Below are positions 10,570-21,872 of a stretch of 64,000 bases of DNA, piece after piece. Origin of the DNA: Micropterix aruncella (Eukaryota > Arthropoda > Insecta > Lepidoptera > Micropterigidae); NCBI GenBank assembly GCA_944548615.1, contig OX155965.1, positions 23,984,946-24,048,945 on the forward strand. Reading direction: 5' to 3'. The position numbers and the translations under genes are program-made. Numbering within the stretch: the stretch's first letter is position 1; each line of letters opens with the position of its first letter. A model generated the notes under the pieces. The model saw only the letters and a list, made by a program, of their open reading frames with translations. It ran no database searches and was not told the DNA's origin.

Positions 10570-10847
10570 GTTTCACCACAGCGAATGCTGGAATATCGGT
10601 TCATAGCATCAACTGTCATCACATATTGGATATCAGGACGAACCATTGGGTGCAATTTAAAAATCCGATTGTGCTATCCAAAAAACAATTTTACTTTTCC
10701 CATATGATCCGCGAAGCCATTGAATTTAGAAGAATCCCGAACTTCAATAGAGACGACTGTTTTGAACTCTGTATTACGTGGATCCCTTTCCTTAAAATGT
10801 TCTCAATGCCCATCGTCGAGTGTAAAACGCAAAACAAGATACAGTGA
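10570..10847 (+). pseudogene. Retroelement C-terminal fragment (possibly Penelope-like)
   Basis: The open stretch contains FSHMIREAIEFRRIPNFNRDD followed by ELCITWIPFLK. This resembles the conserved 'IREAIEI..HPNNFNRD.G..LS..W.P' region seen at the C-terminus of GIY-YIG/Penelope-type and related retroelement proteins (family knowledge, from memory). Nothing of the RT core is present. A host exon cannot be excluded, but no splice sites are apparent. Confidence 0.4.
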
Positions 10848-10899
10848 GTGATCTGTGCACCGTGAATTTCTAAAATTCGCGTGTGTTGACACCGTCACA

Positions 10900-11690
10900 C
10901 CCACCGTTATAATCTGAGTACTACCAGTAGCAGTTTGGCGCTTACCCACAGAATAACAACGGTGGTGTTGGCCAAACTCTATTTGTTTCCTAATGGTTTT
11001 GTGCAGCTTGGGGGGTATTTGCCAACCTCCATGTCATCTGGCCTGTCCAACTCACAGTTCAAGTCCTATCTGGTAGCCTTCTCGTAGAGGGACTTAACCT
11101 CATAGGGCCACTGAGAGCTTCTGCCACGGTTTTAATCCTGCAGTCGGAGGCGGTTGGGATCAGAAGATCGTGGATTCGGCGGAATATCTCGGGCAAAACT
11201 GGACGGTTTGCGTACCAGGCTATGTCAGCCACGCTTACGCACACCGCCGAATAATCAGGGGGTCTGGAGATATATGTTTCTTATGACAGCGGGGGTAGTT
11301 GTCGACCTGACATCGTCTATCCTTGAATCGATAGTTTGGCAACCCGATACCAAGTGACCATGGCGGGCAAAGGGCGCCTTAGTCAGCGATATTTCCAATT
11401 TGACTTACCGCTTACGTCAGGCAGAGACCGCGCATGCGAAAGCTAATCCGCGACTAGACCAAAGGATGGAGAAATCCGGTCGAATTCGTTAGTGAGGGCG
11501 CGTGGTCGGCTTGCTAGCTTCACTTCCCAAGTGCCTCGCGGTAACGCGTTGGACTCTCACGGGTACGTTGGCGTAGTTAGCCGATGGACTGCGTTGTCCC
11601 TAAGTATCTGCGTTCACTACACGGTTGGAAGAACCATTTAATATTGTTATAACTTCTAAGGGTGGCGGTTTCGCCGTTGATAACTCCAAA
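10900..11690 (+). repeat. Family B/A composite repeat
   Basis: It begins with family B blocks (CATCTGGCCTGTCCAACTCA, TATCTGGTAGCCTTCTCG, AATCCTGCAGTCGGAGGCGG) and passes into family A blocks (ACTGGACGGTTTGCGTACC, GTCTGGAGATATATG, TGCCTCGCGGTAACGCGTTGG, GTGGCGGTTTCGCCGTTG). Copies at 34850 and 53950 have the same order. The open frames inside are not conserved. Confidence 0.65.
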
Positions 11691-12194
11691 AAAACAGCAA
11701 CTGAATGCGACTAACAGCAACAGTCTTTCCACGACAACGGCGTTTGCAACATCGCCGAAACTTCACGCAGTAAATCCATTTTTGTCTTATTTACAATGCC
11801 AAACAACCGTGATAGATGTCATATTAGGTATCTTGTGTTTTGGATTAGATACCAATCTTGTGGTAATATTATGTTCTGTTTTCTGATGTAATTCAAAATA
11901 GAAGGCAACATTTTAGATACCTTTCTCAAATGCCATTGAGGAGATTATATTCTACATCCCGGGTGGCCTACTCAATTTTAAGTAAATCGTCTCACCTAAA
12001 CTCTTAGCATAAGCCTTTAATCCGCTAGCTGTGCCTCGATAGAGTTATCCTGCTATTTCGGCCTACCGACGGATCATAATATTTTCCCGAGGGCACCTCC
12101 TAAGCACTTCATTTTCGCATAAACCTCTATATTAGAATTATTTAATTTGGGTTTAGTTAGTTGTTTATGTTGCCCAAATTATGGCCCACAGCAT

Positions 12195-12427
12195 GGCCTG
12201 ATAGTATAGTGGTTAGGCCGCCCGATCTTACATTGTAAGTTTCCGGGTTCGATTCCCGGTTGGGTTACTCCCGCATGTCAATTATGTCGATCGAATGCAA
12301 TAACAAGACACACACTTACACACATGCTACATGCACACATACATATAAATACTCCACAATAGGGTTGCTTGTAAGGGATTGTCTAATGCCAATCAACAAA
12401 CAAAGAAACATACAAACAAAGAAATTA
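12195..12427 (+). mobile_element. tRNA-derived SINE, copy 2
   Basis: The head has a good A box (TAGTATAGTGGTTAGGC) and B box (GGTTCGATTCC), spaced as in tRNAs, with the CGATCTTACATTGTAAG arm. The SINE body (TCGATCGAATGCAATAACAAG, GGGTTGCTTGTAAGGGATT) and an A/C-rich tail follow. It is the best-preserved pol III promoter region of the four copies, but the tRNA acceptor stem does not pair well. Confidence 0.75.
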
Positions 12428-12439
12428 TAGGGCTAAGGG

Positions 12440-12770
12440 CACACAATTTTACATATACAATTCATGATATAGGGTATGCAGGCATACTGATGCTACCATT
12501 GATTATACAGTGTATTAAATTATTCAATGCCACATTACTTTCTGGTAACCTTCTACGCCGACGACATGCAGGTGGCGCTGATAGCACTGTAAAGCGAAAA
12601 TAATAGCAATTTATTTGACTATCTATAATACAAATCGATATTGAATGGTTTTTTATAGAGGACTGATTTATTGTAAAAACCAAAAATAATTTAAGACATC
12701 TATAGCATTTATGTATGGGCTAATTACATCACAGAAATAATACGGAGAGGTAGAATGCCTTCTATTAGTC
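12440..12770 (+). repeat. Family D repeat, copy 1
   Basis: Landmarks are GACATGCAGGTGGCGCTGATAG, ATAGCAATTTATTTG.CTATCTATA and AGAAATAATACGGAGAG. It matches 50580-51300 (direct) and 14775-15100 and 57425-57720 (inverted). At the position where copy 50580 carries a family H MITE, this copy is empty. It is probably a non-autonomous DNA transposon; the ends were not resolved. Confidence 0.6.
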
Positions 12771-12779
12771 TATCTCAGT

Positions 12780-13120
12780 TTTTTTAACCATTGGGTCGCG
12801 ACCCCTTATTAAAGGGTCCCAAAGAGACTCCCGAGGGGTCGCAGGCTATCTAAAAATAAAAATCGAATATGCAAACATATAATATGAATCGAATATGAAA
12901 AATGTAATATGCAAACATTAAAGCTTCGGAAGTGAAACATATCTATTATCTATTTTTTGCTATTTCTACTCCAAACCTATATTTTGACCTAAGATGGAAA
13001 TAGGTCAGTACAGCTTCGAAATGAAAAACAGTTAACTGGAAAGAAATGGAAAGCTTACAGTTAAAGCTGTGGAACTGACTAATGGGGATAATTAAGTTAC
13101 AGTCCAAGTTTCTCGTAGGA
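12780..13120 (+). mobile_element. hAT-like non-autonomous element, copy 1
   Basis: It starts CAGTTTTTTTAACCATTGGGTCGCGACCCC and contains TCCCAAAGAGACTC and AGGGGTCGCAGG, followed by AAACATATTAATTAT-type AT-rich sequence shared with 39105-39440. 'TGGGTCGCGACCC' at a CAG-type terminus is a common hAT signature. No transposase was found. Confidence 0.55.
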
Positions 13121-13430
13121 GTTTTACTTTATTTTAACAAAAAGGTGGTAACAATCTTAAAAACGTTATGAAGCACTGGTCTATCTGAAAATTAAACTGC
13201 GTCCATCTTAAGCGAGGTTCTACGTCCACGTTCTAATTCTGAATACCAACTATTGTAGTGTGAGTAGGTGTTTCCTTACAGTAAATAGAGCCATCCATAG
13301 CAAGAGATTATTCGTACGATAATTGTCTTCTAAATTTGTTGTTAATTATGGTACGAAAATTCTCTTGCTTTATATCCATTTTTCATATCGACATTTTTTA
13401 TATAGACGCTCTGTCATTGATCATTTAGGG

Positions 13431-13545
13431 CAGGGGTCCCCAAACTATGGCCCGCGGGCCAAATCCGGCCCGCCGGGGTCATCAATCCGGCCCGCGACAG
13501 CTAACGACCAGTGCCATCAATCCGGCACGCGACAGATCCGGCTTA
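13431..13545 (+). mobile_element. hAT terminus (CAGGGGTCCCCAAAC type)
   Basis: CAGGGGTCCCCAAACTATGG followed by CCCGCGGGCCAAATCCGGCCCG is the characteristic left end of a widespread hAT group (family knowledge). It is followed by an imperfect duplication of AATCCGGCCCGCGACAG and then a family A terminus. The right end was not found. Confidence 0.65.
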
Positions 13546-13574
13546 TTGTTCTTTGCTGCTGTTGGGATAACACT

Positions 13575-13660
13575 TCACGGGAGATAGAACGATCAAATTT
13601 CGTTAAAACTTCCTGAGGTGAAGGGTTCGCCCGTTGTAGTTGACAGTTCTAGTTGTTGTT
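13575..13660 (+). repeat. Family A repeat, 3' terminus only
   Basis: ACGGGAGATAGAACGATC, TTCCTGAGGTGAAGGGTTCGC and CCCGTTGTAGTTGACAGTTCTAG are joined directly to the hAT fragment, so this is a severely 5'-truncated copy. Truncation from the 5' side with a kept 3' end is typical of retroposition (inference). Confidence 0.65.
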
Positions 13661-14294
13661 ACAATAAGTTGGATAAAAAGACACAGAATTATAATAACTA
13701 ACTTGTATTTACTTGGTAGGTAAAGCTTAATGACAAGTATAATACGCAGAAAATTTAACAACCATAATACCAAACTAATAATTGAAATGAATACCACTAA
13801 CATTATAAACATATCAATATGACAACATATAAACAATATAACATATAAAATAGTAATGAAATTTTTGTAATTGTAATTTTCCACTGACAACAGTTTGTAG
13901 TTTGGAAAAAATATGTATTAGTCAATGGAGGAAAGTGGGGGGGGGGGTCTGGACTGCCGGCTTCATTGCTGGGAGACAGAGGTAGACAGGTTTTACGTTT
14001 TTGGCCCTTGGAGCTTACGGGAGGAATCAGTATGGCCCTAAGGTTGGAAAGTTTAGAGACCCATGATTTAGACCCTTAGGGTATTAGATTGCTCAAATCC
14101 ATCCTATGTTTTGGTAGTTAGGATTTTAATACGAATGGCAACGTATAGATGGCACTCATAGTTCCAAACATTGATTAATCTTCTCTTATGTTCAGTAGCC
14201 CAATAGATGGCTTTCTAAACACGCCGTTACGGTATCATATATCAAATTAAAAAAATAATAATACAACAATTAGATATATTAAAAAGAATAGAAA
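13661..14294. other. Gene-free stretch
   Basis: AT-rich, with a G run at 13937-13946 and no recognised gene. The 95-codon minus frame at 13603-13890 is Ile/Leu/Val-rich from AT bias and starts inside the family A end; it is judged chance. Confidence 0.4.
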
Positions 14295-14660
14295 ACACTA
14301 CTTCCGTTACATATAGCGAAATATTGTATTTATAATTATTTTTATCAATGTTTTTTTATGAAATATTTATCGTTTATATATTTATCCATATAGATACATG
14401 TATTTTTTTGGAATATATTAAATCAGACCTTTATAAACTAAACACGATATATTTATTTTATTTTTTTGACGTTTGGACATTTAGACAACCACTTACTTGA
14501 TATTTGGACAGTTAAGGATTAACATAACGATTCCAACAACACCGTACGCTTCTAAATCGGTTCAAGTCGGTTTAGAAATTTTGGTGGAACAAAGAAACGG
14601 AAAACATACATTGATGAACCCTGAACACATTACACTCCTTATCATGTCGGACAGCCGTGT
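14295..14660 (-). mobile_element. MITE family C, copy 4
   Basis: This inverted copy has degenerate ends: ACACTACTTCC on the left and GGACAGCCGTGT on the right. It carries the usual internal blocks, including AATCAGACCTTTATA and TTTGGACATTTAGACAACC. A tandem slip of AATCGGTTCAAGTCGG is visible at 14555-14572. Confidence 0.65.
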
Positions 14661-14774
14661 AAAAAACGTATTTTTTAATAACAGCTCTTATGATTTAAAT
14701 ATTATTTAGATAGTATCACAATTTTTTATTTGGTGTACATGTTTCAATAAGTAATAATTACGCGCTTTAATGTT

Positions 14775-15100
14775 CAAGTAGGCTGATAGATGGCATAATA
14801 ATATCCAGTATTATTTCTGTTATGTAATCAGCCTATCTAAAAATGCGATAGATGGACTAATAATTAAATGTTACTATTGTTATCAATGGTTAAATAAGGG
14901 GTTTTTTATTACCAATTAGTCTTTCATGAAAAATCATTCTTTAGCAATGTTATTATAAATGGTCAAATAAATTTCTATTAGTTTCGCCGGAAAACGCTAT
15001 CATTGCCACCTGCATGTCGCCGGTAAATAAGGTTTGTCAAAACATATATATTATAGCATTGAGCAAGCTAATACCCTAATATAACCAATAGCTCTATTAT
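14775..15100 (-). repeat. Family D repeat, copy 2
   Basis: The reverse of the family D blocks: CCACCTGCATGTCGCCGG (15005-15022), AGATGGACTAATAATTAAATG and TTATCAATGGTTAAATAA. No coding sequence. A second ATAGATGGC block at 14789 and 14849 marks an internal duplication. Confidence 0.55.
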
Positions 15101-15920
15101 AAACCAGTGTTCATATTATAAACACTATAATTTCGATGTACCTTAGTGTATTTCATATATTATCGTCAAATACATGTACCAAATTATCTATGCCTATTAT
15201 CAATTATCATCCTTTTGGTATATATATTTAGGGCGTTTTTTCTTTCCTCCATTTGATGAAAAAAATATTTGTTGGCGGCACCATGAATCGATCTCTCAAG
15301 ATGTTGTTAGCACATAAAAGGTTTCAGACAAAGCGGCGCCTAGTCTATGCCCATTAGGGTTGCACATTTTTTTAGGTATATCGATATCCAATACTGATAT
15401 TGAGAGAAATTTTGAATATCATCTTAATTAACACCGTCGCACTAGTTTTTTCTACATTATATAGGTTTAAATGTATGCATTTCATTTTATATCCAAAACA
15501 ATTTAGTGTTTAAAATATAAAAGTTGAATATCTTACGCCGAAAAACATGTATCCGTTTTTAATCGTAATTTCGAATACACAAACAGTTATCCCTTTAAAA
15601 AGGTCCAGACGACCTTATGAACGAGGAATAAATCCAATCTCCACATAAACCGACAGCGACTTAGCAAAGTGCGATACAGTTTTATACACCAAAATTTGTC
15701 CTTCTATAATAAGATTCCAGAGAAAATGAAAAATTTGGAGAGTACCAATTTAAAAAGATAATTATAAATAATTTGCTAAGAAACCCAATTTATGGTATAA
15801 GGGAGTTTGAAAATTCCGAGTTTATTTTCGATGTTGATAATATTAGCAAAATTTGTAAAATTTTAAACATAACGGAATTATGATAGCTGACATTTGATTC
15901 TAATTCTCATATAATTTAGT
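15101..15920. other. Gene-free stretch
   Basis: AT-rich DNA without a recognised gene, RNA or repeat. Confidence 0.4.
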
Positions 15921-16230
15921 ATACATCTATTTATGTTTAAAAAATACGAAGGCATATTGCTAGATTGACAATAAAATTATTTTACGTTGATTATTTTACA
16001 TAGAATTTGATTTTCTATTTTAATATAATATTCTCTCTTACTATGTAATGACATTAGTTTATTTTGATTATTTGTAAGTAGGTAATATTGAATATAATAT
16101 TACAGCCATGACAACTATCGTGATAGTTATGTTTTTAATAATTAAATTTTAAGCATTTAATTTTGTGACGCATCCAAGTGTAGGAATGCCTATCTACTGG
16201 AGTAGTTGATTGTATTGTATTGTATTGTAT
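15921..16230 (+). repeat. Family E retroposon-like repeat, copy 2
   Basis: Direct-strand copy of the 9274-9590 repeat, ending in four TGTAT units at about 16211-16230. A third, 5'-truncated copy ends at 49113. The constant 3' end with variable 5' ends fits a retroposon. Confidence 0.65.
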
Positions 16231-16870
16231 AATGATGTAAGCGGAAAAATCGATTTTTCTCAAGATTTTCAAAAGCGGAAAAATCTGATCAGCCGTGCCT
16301 ATCATGCGCGTGGTCCGCTTTGTGTTGATATGTATTTCGTATTGAAGAAAAGTAATTTCGTATTGTATGAGGTAGCTCATATTGAAGAAAGCTAAAGCCA
16401 CCGGTGAAACGTAGCCGTGCACAGCAGTTTGTGGCGGGCTTAATGCCATGTAAAACGATTATCGCTTTTTATAAAACATATCATAATACTTTATCGATAT
16501 AGTCTGGAAGAAAAAGGACGTAAATAAAAATGTCGTATTTTCGAATTGGGCTAATGTGCAGTAAATAACTATCAAAGAAGTGTAGTATTAGTAAGGAAAT
16601 CGTCAATCGAGAGAATCACCTACAAGCCAAGCACTATTGTCACATTATCTCGAAGAATTGAACGCTTGCTACAAACTAGTCATAATTCGTTATCTCATTT
16701 TATTCTGTGTAACTGCTAGTATTTATATTTCTATTGATTGTAATAATATATTTATTCATAATTATTTTTTTTTGTAATTTCGGCTTTCTCTGCCATCCAA
16801 AAATTTTCCAAAGAAATGATTAAATCTGTGTAACTTTAGTAGTATTAGTTGATCAACTTAAACACATGAA

Positions 16871-18110
16871 TAATCATAATCATAATCATAATCATAATTT
16901 ATTTTTCAAAAAAGACTAGATATCTACAACAAAGATACCTAATCTGGTGAAATCGTCAATTAAAAATACATATTAGATAAATTACATATTAGTTAAATTT
17001 CAAAATGAAAAACCATAGTAGAAATATAAATAGTGGCAATAGTGTCAAATTAAAAGACCTAACAAAATAAAATAAAAAATAATCGCATAAAAAAAAAGAA
17101 AATAATAAAAAAAAAACAAAACAAAAAAATATAAAAAAAGAAATGTTAAATGATTCACTAATTAAATTCCAAAATAATTTGGAAATAATACCGTTTCAAA
17201 AGTCAACTTAACAACTAAAACGCCTGAAGCGTATATTAAAAACAACCTATCAATATTGTAAAATAACATTTCGTGCCCTAAACTTTTTAAATCTAATATA
17301 CAAATACTAGGATGCCAATTTTCTTTTTATAAAACTCTCGAACATTTTTAACTCCAGAAGTCTAGTTTGGAGTGGGAGGCAGTTAAAAAGCTTAAAACTA
17401 ACGTAATTGAAGGACTTTTGAGACTGTGTTAGATGCACTCTGGGAAGGGCAAAATTTAAGCGGAGGCGAGTGTCATGGGTGTGGTGATCACCATTTAGTT
17501 CTAGTTTTGTGACGTTAGTTCTCGCATAAATTAAACACCGAAGAATATATTCATCTACCATAGTTAATATTTTATATTTTTTAAAGTACGGAACGCAGTT
17601 AGTATTTCGCGCTAGTCCCGCGATGGCTCTTACTGCCTGCTTTTGGATTATAAATATTCGAGAGCTATCAGTGGAGCTTCCCCATAGAATTATACCGTAG
17701 GTTATTTTCGAATGGAAGCAGGCATGAAATGCTGAGAGGGATGCAGATTCTCCAGCTAAGTATTTAATTTTGCACACAGCATATATCGCAGACGAGAGGC
17801 TACTACTAAGTTCATTTATGTGCGACTTCCAGTTTAATTTATTATCAATCACAAGACCAAGAAATTTGGAATCCTTGCTTAAACTTATTTGGTCGTTTTG
17901 AACTAATATGGTGGGCGAATCAATCGACCTTCTGTAATTAGACGAGAAATGATGCCTGTGTTTGTAGATTGTTCTGATTAAACCAATTGCATGCGGTATT
18001 TAAATCATTATTAGCCTTATGATTTAGGTTAACAATATTTTTATCACTAATTAAAAAGCTAGTGTCATCCGCATATAGGATTGTATGGAGATTTTGGGGT
18101 AACGAATATA
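16871..18110 (-). pseudogene. Non-LTR retrotransposon, RT C-terminal half and 3' tail
   Basis: On the minus strand the catalytic YADD motif of a reverse transcriptase lies at 18075-18061 (LYADDTSFLISD), followed by disrupted sequence. A 181-codon open frame (17852-17307) then gives LNWKSHINELSSSLSSAIY, FHSKITYGIILWGSS and IQKQAVRAIAGL, the usual post-RT region. The element ends in tandem ATGATT units (16871-16898), a short-repeat 3' end as in CR1-type LINEs. The clade is tentative. It is 5'-truncated near 18115 with at least two frame breaks between 18060 and 17852. Confidence 0.8.
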
Positions 18111-18115
18111 CCAGA

Positions 18116-18814
18116 ATATATACCAGACAGTTGTTGTTTTCTAACTAAATAGTTCGAACGGTTTCAAATTCATCCAAAAAATCAAAAATGTACTCAAAAG
18201 CAAAAATATCCCTGTATTTTAAAAAGTTAGAATTAAAAAGACGAAAAAAATGGGTGGGTAGTAGGGCTACACTACCGTAATGTATTGCGCGAATAGTCTT
18301 TCGTACAGTACAATTTTACCCTCAAGGACCGAACGACCTTATATGACTGTTGCAGACCCGTAACCGATCCACCCATCCTCCCCCCCCCCCCTGCTTGCTG
18401 ATGTAATCCCACGAACGCTTAACAACCGACGATAGTCTATTTTTAGATTAAATACGCTACTTCGCCTAGCAACTGAGCAATTAGGCAATATTTGCGAACA
18501 ACAAAAGCGACATATCGCTAACTCTAATATAGGCGGTTTTTTTTACTATGGAAGTCTTTAAAACTCGTTTTTACGTTAAAATACTGTCTATCCATCTGTT
18601 TGGATGTCTGAATGTTGTCTGATTCATCTATATCTTAAAAACGAGTTATCAGATTACGACAGCTCTTCGCTAACCCGTTTTATTCATCAATGGAACGAGC
18701 TAACTATTATTCTTTAATTCTGCTTGACAATATAGTTCTCCGAAACCAGCCGCCCTTTCAGATGCCAGATTATTTTCGACTCGGCTTAAGTTATAGAGAG
18801 GAGTGCAATTCGCC
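18116..18814. other. Gene-free stretch
   Basis: No gene recognised. A C run occurs at about 18380-18391. Confidence 0.35.
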
Positions 18815-18940
18815 TCCCTAATTCTTGGGCTTAGCGGCGCTACGCAGGCGTAGCAGCGCTACGAGGCGTAGCACTGGCGCCGCTGGAAGAAAACACCGGC
18901 GCCGCGGCGGCGCCGCTCCGTCCCAGCTTCCGTCTGCACA
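18815..18940. repeat. GC-rich inverted-repeat island
   Basis: In AT-rich surroundings this block is strongly GC-rich with overlapping short palindromes: AGCGGCGCTACGC / GCGTAGCAGCGCT and GGCGCCGCGGCGGCGCC. A smaller relative (GCTACGCCCGGCGTAGC) lies at 34156-34172. It could be the end of a DNA transposon; no superfamily is assigned. Confidence 0.45.
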
Positions 18941-19286
18941 ACTGAATAAATAACTGGGAGATATGAAGCGTTTCTACGCTTTGTTTACAGATACTTTGCA
19001 AAACTGTATTACATTAATACATATTAAAATGAATGCGCCAGTCTTGATGCCTGGTTATTCTTCTTCGTCTGTAGGCCTCTCTGCTGCTAAGATTAACGAT
19101 CATTCTGGCTATTTATATCTTGAAGACTGCTGCTCGGAAAAAAGATCGCGTACTCTTCCCATACCATAAATTGGCAAGCCAGGACATGCGCCATCGTCAT
19201 TGATGTATTTTACCTTGGATGTTTGATTATAAATTATAAATTGCAGTAGGCCATACTTTCTCCCTATTTATATTGTCATAAAGTGT

Positions 19287-20031
19287 GTTTATTTGTTTCT
19301 ACTCTTTATTGTGTAATTTTACAATGGGCTGGTTAATTATCATATGACAATAGCTTACAACCAACCCTACGATGAAATGTTTACATGTATAAAGCAGGTT
19401 AGCACTAATTAGGCACAAAACTGTTTCATGTATAGGGTATGTAAAATTTGTAATACGCAGCTCGGCGATATTGACGTATTCAATACGTCATCATTCGCTC
19501 TTTAAAAAGCAATTATTAATGACGGTGTTGATTTATAATTATAATAGCAAAGTATAATATATTATTAATAATAATTATTCAAGAATATCTTCAAATAATA
19601 TGTATGACTATATTATGGAACGTGTATTTACATAAAATTTTATTTACTTATTATGACTCCTTTCTTCCCAGATCCCACCTCTCCCTCCCTATGCGTGTTT
19701 ACTCTTCAAAAAAATGTTACTCTTGTGTTTAAATTATAAATGTTTAAGTGGAAACATGTAATCAGCTCTATTTTTTTAACTTAATAATTCTGTACCTTTA
19801 TTGTAACAGCTGTAAATTTCTTTAATTATAATAAAATTAAATATAATAAAAAAAATAAAAAATAAAGTATGTGGGTGTAACATGTGTATGTGTGTGTTGT
19901 TATCTCATTTGATCGACATTGAAAATGCGATTCCGTTAATTTCATCCCAATGTAAAACGGTCGCGAATCGAATCCGGAATCTCACAAATTAAAATCAGGC
20001 TACTTAACTACTCCGCTACCGGCCCGGGCTT
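19287..20031 (-). mobile_element. tRNA-derived SINE, copy 3, split by an insertion
   Basis: The minus-strand SINE head (degenerate box GAATCGAATCCGG, 19985-19997) and body are split: tail and distal body lie at 19287-19388, proximal body and head at 19867-20031. Comparison with the intact copy at 34566-34846 shows that the intervening segment is foreign. Confidence 0.65.
19389..19866 (+). repeat. A-tailed insertion within SINE copy 3
   Basis: About 480 bp ending in an A-rich tail (AATAAAAAAAATAAAAAATAAA, 19845-19866). It lies between two halves of a SINE that are contiguous in other copies. It looks like the 3' end of a 5'-truncated LINE. Target duplication is at most a few bases and unclear. 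No coding sequence is recognised. Confidence 0.5.
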
Positions 20032-20274
20032 CCTGGTCTTTATAATGTTCATTAACACTGGCTTCGTTTGAATTCTCTTAAGCAGTATCGTTTCGAAGTC
20101 GATCAACCCACGATATCTTAAGCATTCTTCTGTACAGCTACGTTTCAAATGCGTCTATCTGTTTAAGCAAATGTTATGTATGAGCCATACAAAGGACGGG
20201 GAATATATAGCTATAAATCAATGTGTAAACTCATGGTGAGGTGTACACTAGGATGACACTACACTACCGAATGT

Positions 20275-20622
20275 CTACACTAGGGTGACTTTTTAATTAG
20301 TGACATATTTGAAATAAGTTAATCGGTACGAGCAAATAAGCAACTTTTGATACAAATATAAAATTTAAAAAAAAATGTTTTTTTTTTGAAAATTGAAAAC
20401 TAGACTGGTTAGTCAAAGTTTGACAAGCGGTGAGCACGCTGCGACATCTAGCAATAGGTTAAATATCGCGAATAAACAACATTCGCGATGTTTTACACAC
20501 TGCTAGATGGCTCAAGCGGGTCAACTCTTTTCAATACTATCTTTCAAAATATAAAATTTTTCAAATTTTCGTTTTTTCCACTCTCTTTAGGGATGTCACT
20601 AATTAACCTCTCACCCTGTAGA
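20275..20622. mobile_element. Foldback MITE with TTAATTAGTGACAT ends
   Basis: Left end CTACACTAGGGTGAC...TTAATTAGTGACAT and right end ATGTCACTAATTAA...TCACCCTGTAG are inverted repeats. The centre is also inverted: ACATCTAGCAA, AATATCGCGAAT / ATTCGCGATGTT and TGCTAGATGG (20448-20513). It is non-coding. Confidence 0.7.
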
Positions 20623-21872
20623 GTCAAATTCTAAAATCTGCGAACATAAGTAATATATACCGTTTGGAGCGCGGCCGCGCGGGTATCCTTGAATATCCCT
20701 AAATATTCCTGAAGACCCCTAAATGCTTTGTGAACTATTTGGATAAAACCTAGCATTTTGGAGGCTATTCTGGATATATTCATAAATATATTTATGTTAT
20801 ATATTGGTATTATTATTTTATAATAAAGATAAATATAACATGAAAAACGTATAAAATGTTAGAAAATACAATTAAAATATTTTTATGAAAAAAACCGCAA
20901 GTAAATACAAATAAATAATTAAACAAATTACAAAGAAAAGCATTAAGAAAGTGATTTTATAGTCCAAGCATATTAGATCTAAGCGTGTCGTTTCCAGGAA
21001 AAAAATCCGGAAGTATTTTTCTCAACGGTTTTATATGTATTTTTAGATGCTGAATCCGATTTTCATTGAAGCCTTTGCAAACTCGCCAGAGGTTAGGTAA
21101 CTTCAGGAATCGCAAAATATCGTACAAAAAGCATTACCTATAGTTTTTCGCTTATAAATCACGAATAAAGCATTTTTTATAACGACTATTATGTACAAAA
21201 TTAGACAATAAACGTGCGATTCCCGAACTGGGTTCCGTGGAACGTAAGGGTTCCGCGAATTTTCTCTTGACAACTTCCGCTGTCTTTTAATTGGACATAG
21301 ATACGAATACCCATCAGTAGCTGGAGATGCTGTTATGATTTACTCCCCTCTTTAAGTGTCGTGATTAAGACATATTTGTAAGCAGAGTTGATATTTGACT
21401 TTTAAGCCAATTATGAATAGAATATTAAAACGATATCATAATTCTAAATCCATCGGTTGTTTGTTGATAATTGCCTCGAAAAGTTTACTTGCACTTTTAT
21501 CAAATATTCAGCCAGCGATACAAGTCCTTACTTTTCTAATAAAATGTTTTAAACAAGAGAAGGTTATCATTCAAGGATACTATTGTGGACTTAATTCTTT
21601 AGCAGATTTGACTAGACTTGGATTTTGTATCATGACGTTAATTGACAGTATCGTTTTGTATAATGACTTTAATTGATTGTATTTTAATATCACTCGATGG
21701 GGGGCTCTGGCCGCCCTTCAATTTACCCCCCCCCCCTCTTCTCCAACCTAGTTTAGGGTTCCGCCAAACGTAAGCGATTTACTAAGGTTCCGTATCTGAA
21801 AAATAATATACGCCGATGCCTTAGTAAGAACTGTTTGTTTGTATTCTCAATGTACTCTCTCTACTGTTACAG
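20623..21872. other. Gene-free stretch upstream of the TMEM151-type exon (probable intron)
   Basis: The two GGGTTCCG blocks (21231 and 21759 region, e.g. GGGTTCCGTGGAACGTAAGGG) suggest a hAT-like repeat, not certain. A C run lies at 21727-21737. The 93-codon frame at 21395-21676 has no recognisable domain. The end of the stretch (TCTCTCTACTGTTACAG) is a good polypyrimidine tract and splice acceptor. Confidence 0.45.

Noticed and set aside
13603..13890. 95-codon hydrophobic frame resembling a membrane protein
   Set aside because: AT-biased codons give Ile/Leu/Phe runs. It begins within a repeat terminus and has no family match.
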